64,000 nucleotides of DNA, from assembly GCA_034104265.1 (NCBI GenBank), contig JAXEEE010000132.1:1-64000 (forward strand). Direction: 5' to 3'. A program made the translations under genes and the position numbers. This DNA is from UBA11524 sp034104265 (GTDB lineage Bacteria > Bacillota > Clostridia > Christensenellales > Aristaeellaceae). The notes under the pieces are model-generated. The model was not told the DNA's origin. It ran no database searches and saw only the letters and a program-made list of their open reading frames with translations. Below are positions 51,169-58,411 of this stretch, one piece after another. The first letter of the stretch is position 1. Each line of letters starts with the position of its first letter.

Positions 51169-51196
51169 ATTCGACATACATTACCATTTTTCCTTC
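51169..51196 (-). promoter_or_regulatory. SigH-type promoter for the tubulin/GTPase/VWA operon
   Basis: On the minus strand GAAGGAAAA (51196-51188), a 12-base spacer and GTCGAAT (51175-51169). Both halves match the B. subtilis SigH pattern RNAGGAWWW-N11/12-RNNGAAT at every defined position. The start site would be ~60 bases before the GTG. No good SigA promoter is visible in the interval. Confidence 0.6.
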
Positions 51197-51256
51197 GGTG
51201 ACTTTGCTATGTTGAAAAAACGTAAACAGATTGTAACAAATACCCGGATATGTGGA

Positions 51257-51760
51257 TCAAAAGAGAGGATTCTGTGGATCAGGCAGCGCATCGCGCCACC
51301 TTTCCGTCAGGCGCGCAAGGCTCCAGGCGGCGTTGGCGGGGCTGGTGGAGGGCAGCGCCAGCGCGGGTTTGTGCAGGATTGGCTGTAAATGCTGGGCGTA
51401 GAGCCGCGCGGCCAGCGCGCCGTTGCAGATCACCCGCTCAATGGGCGCGACGGCGGTGACCCGGGCGATATCGACGGGCACCGCGTCCCGGACGGAGGCG
51501 TCGGAGGAGCCCTCGATCCGGCAGGAGGCGATCACGTCCCACAGGGCCAGGCCGTGGCGGAGAATCAGCGACCGCTTTTGCGGGATGGTCAGCGGAGTTT
51601 CTTCATCATAAATGGACGCCAGCATGGGCCAGAAGCGGTTGCGGGGATGCCCGTAGAAGAACCCCTCCTCCCGGGAGCGCACGGAGGGAAAGCTGCCCAG
51701 AATCAGCGTCCGGCTTTCCGGGCCCACCACCGGCGGGAAGGGATGCACCACCTCGTTCAT
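51257..51760 (-). CDS. Uracil-DNA-glycosylase superfamily protein (deoxyinosine glycosylase type)
   Basis: The 167-aa protein begins at the ATG that overlaps the stop of the GNAT gene (ATGA). Motifs: LILGSFPSVRSREEGFFYGHPRNRFWPML, of which GSFPS (motif A) and YGHPRNRFW are diagnostic for the UDG family 6 / hypoxanthine (deoxyinosine) DNA glycosylases, and the C-terminal ALPSTSPANA (motif B, S-T-S-P-A-N). These enzymes excise deaminated purines in the cytosol. Last gene of the obg-led operon; the weak ribosome binding site suggests translational coupling. Confidence 0.85.
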   Translation of the reverse strand: MNEVVHPFPPVVGPESRTLILGSFPSVRSREEGFFYGHPRNRFWPMLASIYDEETPLTIPQKRSLILRHGLALWDVIASCRIEGSSDASVRDAVPVDIARVTAVAPIERVICNGALAARLYAQHLQPILHKPALALPSTSPANAAWSLARLTERWRDALPDPQNPLF

Positions 51761-52659
51761 GGGGCAAGCACCAGCCTTTCCGTGCCGTCCTCCGGGCGGA
51801 ATCCGGCGTGGAGGCAGGCAGCCTGGCCCCGGGCGGCATACCCGGTCGCGTCCACCGCCACGGGCAGACGCCTGCCGAAGCGTTCCCAGCCGAAGGCCGC
51901 GCAGGCCCGGAGGAACTGCTCGCCCGCGCCCAGCCCTGTATGCTCCGGGCTGAGGGCGGGGAACATGGTCAGCGCGCCTTCTTCCGGCAGATACCAGGCC
52001 GCGCCGGCCAGCTGATCCGCCTCGTCCAGCACGGCGAAGCGGTGCTCCGCCGGGATGCAGGGCAGGGGATAGCCCCAGCTGCGGCAGACAGTCAGCCAGG
52101 CATCCTCCATGGGGACGAAGCGGTATCGCCGCGCCCGACCCGAACGATCCAGGTGCAGCCGGTAGAAATCCGCCGGGAAAACCTCGCTTCCGTCGAAGCG
52201 GGCGTACTCGCCCTCGTGGTCGAACACCATGCCGCAGCGGCGCATCACATGCCCGGAGGCGGCGTTGGCCCTGGCGTGGTTCGCGCTGAAATCCCGCGCG
52301 CCGAAGGTGCGGAAGGCAAAGGCAATCATGGCCCGGGCGGCTTCCGTGGCATAGCCCTGGCCCCAGCAGTCCCGGCGCAGGTTGTAGCCCACCTCCCAGG
52401 GCTCGCCGGGATTCTCCCCGGGGGACACGCCGCCGCTGCCCATCAGCAGCCCGTCGCCCTTGCGGACAAAGGCGAACTCCCACTGCGCGTCGGCAGCGGT
52501 GGTCAGCCAGGCGCGCACATCCTCCGCCCGGGTGTACAGGGGATAGGGCATGAAGCGGTTGACCTGCGGGTCGCCGCACCAGGCAAAGGCGGCCTCTGCG
52601 TCCTCCGGGGACAGGGCCCGCAGCAGGAGCCGGTCAGTTTCGATGGTGTAGGGATGCAT
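51757..52659 (-). CDS. Double GNAT-domain N-acetyltransferase
   Basis: The 300-aa protein starts at MHPYTIETDRL with AAGGAGG before the ATG. Residues ~1-165 form a RimJ/RimL-type GNAT domain (TDRLLLRALSPEDAEAAF; GYNLRRDCWGQGYATEAARAM, the acetyl-CoA binding Q-x-x-G-x-A segment; NHARANAASGHVMRRCGM). Residues ~190-300 resemble a second, partial GNAT half (VLDEADQLAGAAWYLPEEGAL ... GLGAGEQFLRACAAFGWERFG) without a clear acetyl-CoA loop. Substrate is unknown; ribosomal-protein or small-molecule acetylation are both possible. It lies between yhbY (86 bases) and the glycosylase (overlap). Confidence 0.82.
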   Translation of the reverse strand: MHPYTIETDRLLLRALSPEDAEAAFAWCGDPQVNRFMPYPLYTRAEDVRAWLTTAADAQWEFAFVRKGDGLLMGSGGVSPGENPGEPWEVGYNLRRDCWGQGYATEAARAMIAFAFRTFGARDFSANHARANAASGHVMRRCGMVFDHEGEYARFDGSEVFPADFYRLHLDRSGRARRYRFVPMEDAWLTVCRSWGYPLPCIPAEHRFAVLDEADQLAGAAWYLPEEGALTMFPALSPEHTGLGAGEQFLRACAAFGWERFGRRLPVAVDATGYAARGQAACLHAGFRPEDGTERLVLAP

Positions 52660-52745
52660 GGTGATCCTCCTTGGTATAAGCAGGTTCGCAAAACACAAAG
52701 CCGCCCGGAGCGCCATCGGCACACGGGCGGCATGGAAGAAACGGC

Positions 52746-53033
52746 TTACTCCAGCACGATGCGGGGGTTTTCCTTGCTGGGGCGGTAGATGACAAACCTG
52801 CGGCCGATGCACTGGACGGGCTCGGCCTCCAGGGCGGCGCACAGCTCCGTCGCGGCCTCCCGGGCGGAAAGGGGGCAGCCCTGCTGCACGGCACACTTGA
52901 TCAGCTCCCGGGCCTCCAGGGCGTCGCTGGCCTGCTTGACCGTACCGGGGACAACCCCGTCCTTGCCGATGTAGAGAATGGTTTCCATGGTGTTGGCCAT
53001 GCTGCGGAGCATAGCGCGCTGCTTGCTGGTCAT
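52746..53033 (-). CDS. yhbY: YhbY-family RNA-binding protein (CRM domain)
   Basis: The 95-aa protein is a single CRS1-YhbY domain: MTSKQRAMLRSMANTMETIL and the GxxG-like IGKDGVVPGTVKQASDALEA are characteristic, followed by LIKCAVQQGC and the C-terminal CIGRRFVIYRPSKENPRI. In bacteria YhbY associates with the large ribosomal subunit during assembly, and the gene often lies beside obg, as here. It is 27 bases downstream of the methyltransferase gene on the same strand. Confidence 0.93.
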   Translation of the reverse strand: MTSKQRAMLRSMANTMETILYIGKDGVVPGTVKQASDALEARELIKCAVQQGCPLSAREAATELCAALEAEPVQCIGRRFVIYRPSKENPRIVLE

Positions 53034-53060
53034 TTGAATCTCTCCTGTTGTCAGTCGGTT

Positions 53061-53810
53061 TTATTCCTTCACGGCTCTGGTGGCCCAGAAGGTGGGAATC
53101 CCGTGGGAGGCCAGGTTGCCGGTGCCGTTGTTGTCTTCGTATACATCCGTCAGGTGCAGTCCCGCCTCCAGCTGACCGCCGATCTGCTCCTCCAGCGTGT
53201 GGGAAAACTGTACGCCCAGGTCCTTGCGCAGCATTTCCTCCATCAGCGCGGGATCCTTCAGCGGGTTGAATGGCAGGCTGTAGCGGACGGTGGTTTCATC
53301 CTCATCGAAGATGAAGTTCACGCCGTTGTCCAGCCCGCACAGCAGCGCGCCGCCCTTCTTCAGCACCCGGAAGCACTCCCGGAAGATGGGGCGAACCTCC
53401 TCCACGTAGCAGTTGGACACCGGGTGGAAGATCAGGTCGAAGGACTCGTCGGGGAAGGGGAGGGGCCTGGTCATGTCTGCCCGGATGACGCGGATGTCGT
53501 AGCCCTCCCGCTCCGCCACCAGCCGCTCGCTCTCGCACTGCCTGGGGGAGTAGTCCAGCACGGTGCATTCCGCGCCCAGGGCGGTAAAGACGGGCATCTG
53601 CTGTCCGCCGCCGCTGGCCAGGCCCAGGACGCGCTTGCCCCGAAGTTCGCTCAGCCACGCCCGGGGCACGGGTTTGGTGGGGGTGAGGTACACCTGCCAG
53701 TCGCCCTGCTGAGCCTTCACATACGCCTCATGGGTGATGGGCACGCCCCATTCCCAGCCATCCCGGCACCACTTGTCAATGGTGTCGGCGTTCAGCTGCT
53801 GATAATCCAT
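53061..53810 (-). CDS. Class I SAM-dependent methyltransferase
   Basis: The 249-aa cytosolic protein has a Methyltransf_11-type core: motif I VLGLASGGGQQMPVF, acidic end of beta-2 CTVLDYS, motif II/III MTRPLPFPDESFDLIFHPVSNCY, then FRECFRVLKKGGALLCGLD (post-III). The N-terminal ~55 residues contain INKWCRDGWEWG-like aromatic residues (DKWCRDGWEWGVP) typical of a small Clostridia subgroup. Substrate is unknown. It sits 11 bases after obg and 27 bases before yhbY, so it is probably transcribed with them. Confidence 0.88.
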   Translation of the reverse strand: MDYQQLNADTIDKWCRDGWEWGVPITHEAYVKAQQGDWQVYLTPTKPVPRAWLSELRGKRVLGLASGGGQQMPVFTALGAECTVLDYSPRQCESERLVAEREGYDIRVIRADMTRPLPFPDESFDLIFHPVSNCYVEEVRPIFRECFRVLKKGGALLCGLDNGVNFIFDEDETTVRYSLPFNPLKDPALMEEMLRKDLGVQFSHTLEEQIGGQLEAGLHLTDVYEDNNGTGNLASHGIPTFWATRAVKE

Positions 53811-53821
53811 AGGCTGCTCCT

Positions 53822-55090
53822 TTACTCCACAAAGTCGAATTCCATGTCGATGATGCGGACGGTGTCGCCCTCCCTGGCACCGGCCTCACGCAGCGCGTCG
53901 ATAACGCCCCAGCGGCGCAGCGTGCGGTGGAACCAGTTCATGGACTCCTCATCGTCAAAGTTGACGGAATCCAGCAGACGCTCCATGGAGGTGCCGGTGA
54001 CCTCATAAACCGCGCCGTCCTTCGTCACCTCGAAGGCCCCGGGCTTGATGGCCTCGTCCAGCTCCACCTCTTCCTCGAAGTGCACGATGGGCGGCAGGGT
54101 TTCCAGCAGCCGGGCGGTCTCGTCCAGCAGGGGTTCGAAGCCCTGGTGGGTCGCCGCGCTGACGGCGAACACCGGATACCCCAGCGGAGCCACGTGCTCC
54201 TTCATCCGCTGGAGGTTCTCCTCGGCGTCGGGCAGATCGGTCTTGTTGCACACGACGATTTGCGGCCGCTGGGCCAGCTCGCCGTAGCCCGCCAGCTCCC
54301 GGTTGATCTGGTCGAAATCCTCGATGGGATCCCGGCCCTCGCTGCCGGAAATGTCCACCACGTGCAAAAGCAGCCGCGTGCGCTCCACATGCCTAAGGAA
54401 ATCATGGCCCAGGCCCGCGCCCTCCGCAGCGCCCTCGATCAGCCCGGGAATGTCCGCCAGCACAATATCCTTGCCGTAGCGCCGGACGATGCCCAGGTTG
54501 GGGGTCAGGGTGGTGAAGTGGTAGTTGCCGATCTTGGGCTTGGCGGCGGTGGTCACGGAGAGGATGGTGCTCTTGCCCACGTTGGGGTAGCCCACCAGGC
54601 CCACGTCCGCGATGGTTTTCAGCTCCATGAGGAAGGTGTGGATCTCGGTCTTCACGCCGGGCTTGGCGAAGTTGGGGGCCTGGCGGGTGGGCGTGGCGAA
54701 GTGCTGGTTGCCCCAGCCACCCTTGCCGCCCCGCAGGATCCGCCGGGTCTCGCCGGGCTTGTCCATATCGGCCACCACCGCGCCGGTAGCCTCGTCCCGC
54801 AGCACGGTGCCCACCGGCACCTTGATGACCAGGTCCGCGCCGCGCTTGCCGGTGCAGCGTCCGCCCGCGCCGTCCGCGCCGTTCTCGGCGGTGTACTTGC
54901 TCTTGAAGCGGAAGTCCAGCAGGGTGTGCATGTTGGGGTCGGCGTAGAGCAGCACGTCGCCGCCGTTGCCGCCGTCGCCCCCGTCCGGCCCGCCGTTGAG
55001 GACGAACTTTTCCCGGTGGAAGGACATGCTGCCGTTGCCGCCGTTGCCGGCCTTGGCCGTAATCTTCACATGATCGACGAAATTGCCCAT
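53822..55090 (-). CDS. obg: Ribosome-assembly GTPase Obg/CgtA
   Basis: A 422-aa protein with the three domains expected. The Gly-rich Obg fold spans ~1-158 (KITAKAGNGGNGSMSFHREK; GGPDGGDGGNGG). The G domain carries G1 GYPNVGKS (167-174), G3 ADIPGLIEGA, G4 NKTDL and G5-like SAATHQG. The C-terminal OCT domain ends with WFHRTLRRWGVIDALREAGA. It is a GTPase for 50S maturation and stress/sporulation signalling. The open frame continues far upstream, but the start is set by AGGAGG seven bases before the ATG at 55090. It is the first gene of an operon with a methyltransferase, yhbY, GNAT and a DNA glycosylase. Confidence 0.97.
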   Translation of the reverse strand: MGNFVDHVKITAKAGNGGNGSMSFHREKFVLNGGPDGGDGGNGGDVLLYADPNMHTLLDFRFKSKYTAENGADGAGGRCTGKRGADLVIKVPVGTVLRDEATGAVVADMDKPGETRRILRGGKGGWGNQHFATPTRQAPNFAKPGVKTEIHTFLMELKTIADVGLVGYPNVGKSTILSVTTAAKPKIGNYHFTTLTPNLGIVRRYGKDIVLADIPGLIEGAAEGAGLGHDFLRHVERTRLLLHVVDISGSEGRDPIEDFDQINRELAGYGELAQRPQIVVCNKTDLPDAEENLQRMKEHVAPLGYPVFAVSAATHQGFEPLLDETARLLETLPPIVHFEEEVELDEAIKPGAFEVTKDGAVYEVTGTSMERLLDSVNFDDEESMNWFHRTLRRWGVIDALREAGAREGDTVRIIDMEFDFVE

Positions 55091-55111
55091 GGGATTGCCT
55101 CCTGTTCTCAC

Positions 55112-55137
55112 GAATGCCTCCGTGCAAGCAGGCATTC
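55112..55137 (-). other. Hairpin in the obg leader
   Basis: GAATGCCT / AGGCATTC stem with a ten-base loop between the promoter and the obg ribosome binding site; role unknown. Confidence 0.4.
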
Positions 55138-55163
55138 CCTTGTGTGTCCATAGGTTGCCCTGC

Positions 55164-55172
55164 ATTATACCA
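55164..55172 (-). promoter_or_regulatory. Extended -10 promoter for the obg operon
   Basis: TGGTATAAT on the minus strand (TATAAT at 55169-55164); the -35 region is poor. Confidence 0.55.
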
Positions 55173-55213
55173 TAAATTGCGGGGGAAGGGAAGATGCAGG
55201 ACGCCAATTTCGT

Positions 55214-55263
55214 TGTTTCCGGCGGAACGGCATGCTTGCATATGCCGGAAACAGTGCTATAAT
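55214..55263 (+). promoter_or_regulatory. SigA-type promoter with perfect inverted repeat, phosphodiester-glycosidase-like gene
   Basis: TTGCAT (55236-55241), 16-base spacer, TATAAT (55258-55263). A perfect 10-bp inverted repeat TGTTTCCGGC (55214-55223) / GCCGGAAACA (55244-55253) surrounds the -35 box, with a nested GGCAT/ATGCC. Confidence 0.55.
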
Positions 55264-55303
55264 GAACGGGTATGTTATTTTGTGGAAGGAAGATGACGAT
55301 GAA

Positions 55304-56179
55304 ATGCTGAAGCGATGGATCTGCCTGCTGGCTGCACTGCTGCTGCCGGCGGCCGCCTGTGCTGACGCGCTGCCCATCACCCTGGAGCCTCTGACCCCGC
55401 CGCCGGAGGAAAACTATCTCAGCGACACGCAGTATGAGGACGAAACGCTGTCCGTCCGCCTGGAAACCATTGAGTATGAAGGAGCCACCTGCCATGTGGC
55501 CTGGGTGACGATCGCCGATCCCTCCCAGCTGCGTACCGCCGTCAGCACCGATCCGGCCAAGCTGCGGCGGCAGACCACGTCCGGGCAGCATACCACCAGC
55601 TATATGGCCGAGGCAAACGGCGCGGTGGTGGCGATCAACGGCGACTGGTTTTCCGACAGGAACAAGGGCTACATCATGCGCATGGGCACGGTGATCCGCA
55701 ATGTGCACACCGACATGCGGGACGATTGCCTGATTGATTCGGAGGGCAACTTCCACCTGATTATCTCGCCCACCGAGGAGGAGCGCCAGGCCGTGCTGGA
55801 TCAGTATACCATCTGGAACGTGCTGTCCTTCGGCCCGGCCTATGTGGTGGACGGCGAGCTGGTGGAGATCCGCAAGGACTATCCCTTCCGCCGCAATGGC
55901 CAGGCCCCCAGAACCGTCATCGGCCAGACGGGGGAGCTTTCCTACGTCATGGTGGTGGTGGATGGCCGGCTGAACGACTCGCCCGGGCTGACGCAGCCGG
56001 AGGTGGGCGAGCTGATGCTGTCCCTGGGCTGCCAGCAGGCCTTCGGCCTGGACGGGGGCGGCACCTCCACGCTGACCTTCCACAACGAGCGGGTGAATCA
56101 GCTGACGGGCAAGTATGAACGCAAGATCAGCGATATTATCTATTTTGCCTCCGGACTGAGTACGGTTCGCGAGGAATAA
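55304..56179 (+). CDS. Secreted phosphodiester glycosidase (NAGPA) domain protein
   Basis: The 291-aa protein starts at the ATG of MLKRWICLL; the GGAAGGAAG ribosome binding site is 11-13 bases upstream, a long spacing. The signal peptide ends near AAACADA. The mature region carries the NAGPA-domain (PF09992) pattern: AVVAINGDWFSDRNKG, NVLSFGPAYVVDG, QAPRTVIGQTG and QQAFGLDGGGTSTL. This domain cleaves phosphodiester-linked sugars in the mammalian enzyme; in bacteria it is found in exopolysaccharide and cell-envelope proteins of mostly unknown substrate. The gene is monocistronic, with its own promoter, candidate operator and terminator. Confidence 0.88.
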   Translation: MLKRWICLLAALLLPAAACADALPITLEPLTPPPEENYLSDTQYEDETLSVRLETIEYEGATCHVAWVTIADPSQLRTAVSTDPAKLRRQTTSGQHTTSYMAEANGAVVAINGDWFSDRNKGYIMRMGTVIRNVHTDMRDDCLIDSEGNFHLIISPTEEERQAVLDQYTIWNVLSFGPAYVVDGELVEIRKDYPFRRNGQAPRTVIGQTGELSYVMVVVDGRLNDSPGLTQPEVGELMLSLGCQQAFGLDGGGTSTLTFHNERVNQLTGKYERKISDIIYFASGLSTVREE

Positions 56180-56181
56180 GG

Positions 56182-56212
56182 AAAAGGACGGAGCACACGC
56201 TCCGTCCTTTTC
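56182..56212 (+). terminator. Rho-independent terminator after the NAGPA-domain gene
   Basis: Perfect stem AAAAGGACGGAGC / GCTCCGTCCTTTT with an ACAC loop; the 3' arm ends in four T. Confidence 0.8.
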
Positions 56213-56266
56213 CATGTAGCAGCTTTCGTTTGTCATCAGGAAAACGCGTCAGGAGGCGCAGCCTCC

Positions 56267-56302
56267 GGAACGGGATTCTTAAGGGGCATAAGCCCTTCGC
56301 GT
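56267..56302. repeat. Dispersed hairpin repeat, copy B
   Basis: GGAACGGGATTCTTAAGGGG followed by CATAAGCCCTT; the first 20 bases differ from copy A at 18805 by one base. Lies between convergent genes, directly after the stop of the UPF0210 gene. Confidence 0.5.
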
Positions 56303-56307
56303 CCTCC

Positions 56308-57654
56308 TCAATTCCTCAGCGAATGCAGCGGCGCGGGAATCCGCCCGCCCCGGGCGATGAAGTCATCGTTGCGGCAGGGATTCACCGGCATCACCGGCGC
56401 ATAGCCTAGCAGGCCGCCGAATTCCACCGTGTCGCCCGCCTTCTTGCCCACCGCGGGAATCACGCGCACGGCGGTGGTCTTGTTGTTGATCATGCCGATG
56501 GCGGCTTCGTCCGCAATGATGCCGGAAATGGCTGCGGCGGAGGTGTCGCCGGGAATGGCGATCATATCCAGGCCTACGGAGCACACGCAGGTCATGGCCT
56601 CCAGCTTTTCCAGGGTCAGCGCGCCCGCGGCGGCAGCCTCGATCATGCCGATGTCCTCGCTGACAGGGATGAAGGCGCCGCTGAGCCCGCCCACATGGTT
56701 GGAGGCCATCACACCGCCCTTCTTCACCGCGTCGTTGAGCAGGGCCAGGGCGGCGGTGGTACCGGGTGCGCCGGCCATCTCCAGGCCCATCTCGGTGAGA
56801 ATGTGGGCCACGGAGTCGCCCCGGGCCGGGGTGGGCGCCAGGGACAGATCCACAATGCCGGAGGGCACGTTCAGCCGCTGGGCGGCCTCCCGGGCCACCA
56901 GCTGACCCACGCGGGTGATCTTGAAGGCGGTGCGCTTGATGGTCTCCGCCACCACGTCGAAGGGCTGACCCTTGCACTTCTCAAGGGCCTTCTTCACCAC
57001 GCCCGGGCCGGATACGCCCACGTTCACCGCGCACTCCGGCTCGCCCACGCCGCAGAACGCGCCAGCCATGAAGGGATTGTCCTCCACGGCGTTGCAGAAC
57101 ACCACCAGCTTCGCGCAGCCCAGGGAGTCGTTCTCGGCGGTCATGGCGGCGGTCTTCTTGATGATCTCGCCCATCTCCCGCACGGCGTTCATGTTGATGC
57201 CCGCCCGGGTGCTGCCCACGTTCACCGAGGAGCACAGCCTCTCGGTGGTGGCCATGACCTCGGGGATGGAGGCCAGCAGGCGCTTGTCGGCCAGGGTGGC
57301 GCCCTTTTGCATCAGGGCGGAGTAGCCGCCCAGGAAGTTCACGCCCATCTCCTTGGCGGCACGGTCCAGCGCACGGGCGATGGGCCGGGGATCCGCCTGG
57401 CAGATCAGGCTCACGGGGGTGACGGAAATGCGCTTGTTCACAATGGGGATGCCCAGCTCCCGCTCCAGGCTCTCGCCGGTGGAGACCAGGTTTTCCGCCA
57501 TGCGGCAGATCTTGTCATAGACCCTGCGGCCGCACTTTTCCGCGTCCGGATCGGAGCAGTCCAGCAGGTTAATGCCCAGGGTGATGGTGCGGATGTCGAA
57601 GTTCTCCTCCTGGATCATGTGCATGGTCTGGAGAATCTCGCCGGTTTCAATCAT
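56308..57654 (-). CDS. UPF0210 (PFL) family protein, DUF711
   Basis: A 448-aa cytosolic protein of the UPF0210/PFL family. Recognised from the ITLGINLLDCSDPDAEKCGR start (about residue 23), GAFCGVGEPECAVNVGVSGPG and SNHVGGLSGAFIPVSEDIGM. Structures of related proteins resemble glycyl-radical (pyruvate-formate-lyase-like) barrels, but no radical glycine motif is visible and function is unknown. It is encoded directly downstream of an ACT-domain protein (45 bases), a conserved pair in Firmicutes and Archaea, which suggests amino-acid-linked regulation. AAGGAAGG precedes the ATG. Confidence 0.9.
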   Translation of the reverse strand: MIETGEILQTMHMIQEENFDIRTITLGINLLDCSDPDAEKCGRRVYDKICRMAENLVSTGESLERELGIPIVNKRISVTPVSLICQADPRPIARALDRAAKEMGVNFLGGYSALMQKGATLADKRLLASIPEVMATTERLCSSVNVGSTRAGINMNAVREMGEIIKKTAAMTAENDSLGCAKLVVFCNAVEDNPFMAGAFCGVGEPECAVNVGVSGPGVVKKALEKCKGQPFDVVAETIKRTAFKITRVGQLVAREAAQRLNVPSGIVDLSLAPTPARGDSVAHILTEMGLEMAGAPGTTAALALLNDAVKKGGVMASNHVGGLSGAFIPVSEDIGMIEAAAAGALTLEKLEAMTCVCSVGLDMIAIPGDTSAAAISGIIADEAAIGMINNKTTAVRVIPAVGKKAGDTVEFGGLLGYAPVMPVNPCRNDDFIARGGRIPAPLHSLRN

Positions 57655-57699
57655 GATGGATTTCCTTCCTTATCATAATGGCGGTTTGGCGGGCGATGG

Positions 57700-57972
57700 T
57701 CAGATGCGGTGCATGGCGTCGAAGATGTCCATGCGCTGGATGTGGATGGTCATCTTCATGTTGTCGCGGATGGGCTGCAGGGCCTCGTCCACGGCAGCAA
57801 ATTCCATGTTCGCCCCGTCCAGGTCCACCACCATCATCATGGTGAAGTAGCCGCCCAGGATGGTCTGGGTGATATCGAGAATGTTGATGTTCAGCTCGGC
57901 CAGCTTGGTGGAGACGCTGGCGATAATGCCGGTGGCGTCCAGGCCGGTGACGGAGATGAGAGCCTTGGTCAT
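57700..57972 (-). CDS. ACT-domain protein, UPF0237 family
   Basis: The 90-aa protein starts at the ATG of MTKALISVTG (GGGAGGA nine bases upstream; a TTG three codons earlier is too close to it). A single ACT domain fills the protein (ALISVTGLDATGIIASVSTK, then LNINILDITQTILGGYFTMM), as in UPF0237. ACT domains bind small ligands, usually amino acids. Co-transcription with the UPF0210 gene implies a regulatory subunit or ligand sensor for it. Upstream, 57973-58184, I see no convincing promoter. Confidence 0.92.
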   Translation of the reverse strand: MTKALISVTGLDATGIIASVSTKLAELNINILDITQTILGGYFTMMMVVDLDGANMEFAAVDEALQPIRDNMKMTIHIQRMDIFDAMHRI

Positions 57973-58141
57973 GTGTGTCAATCCTCCCTGCGGCTCCGCG
58001 TCAGTGCGGAGCGTTCATCCTGTGAAAAAGGGCTGCAAGCGTCGCTTCAGCTTCCCTACACTATATCGGGAAATGCGGCCTTTGTCAAGCCGTAGGGAAG
58101 GGTGCGGGGGACATACCGAACTGTGCAAAAAGAATTGGCTA

Positions 58142-58157
58142 TTGCGCAAAAATGCGC
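58142..58157. promoter_or_regulatory. Palindromic site upstream of the sugar-transporter promoter
   Basis: TTGCGCAA (58142-58149) followed by AAATGCGC; centre CG and AT-rich flanks resemble LacI/GalR-family operators. It lies 35 bases upstream of the promoter at 58185. Weak evidence. Confidence 0.3.
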
Positions 58158-58184
58158 TTTATCAAGAATAACCCTTGTGCATGA

Positions 58185-58213
58185 TTGACAAAAGACAATC
58201 CTTCCCGTACAAT
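58185..58213 (+). promoter_or_regulatory. SigA-type promoter of the carbohydrate transporter operon
   Basis: Perfect TTGACA (58185-58190), 17-base spacer, TACAAT (58208-58213); leader of about 190 bases before the first permease gene. Confidence 0.7.
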
Positions 58214-58225
58214 GCAGGTATCAGT

Positions 58226-58255
58226 TATCGGTGCATATCGGTGTATATCGGCTTA
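58226..58255 (+). repeat. Three tandem decamers just downstream of the transporter promoter
   Basis: TATCGGTGCA, TATCGGTGTA and TATCGGCTTA in direct succession, with a TATCAGT fragment just before. The ten-base period places all copies on one helix face. The remaining leader (58256-58411) shows nothing else I can name. Confidence 0.5.
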
Positions 58256-58411
58256 TATGCAATCCATTTTATCTGCACTCCCGGCAATAACCCCATACCC
58301 AACGCGGACAAGGCAGGGCGAAGAAACGGCACCGGGGCTTATGAAAGCATCGTTTCTGCAATGTCGGCGTGAAGTAAATCGGTTCCCCAGAACAATGGAG
58401 GCGATGCGGAG

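Noticed and set aside
55091..56236. Upstream extension of the obg reading frame over the NAGPA-domain gene
   Set aside because: The extension lies antisense to a complete secreted-protein gene; obg has a normal N-terminus at 55090 with AGGAGG upstream.
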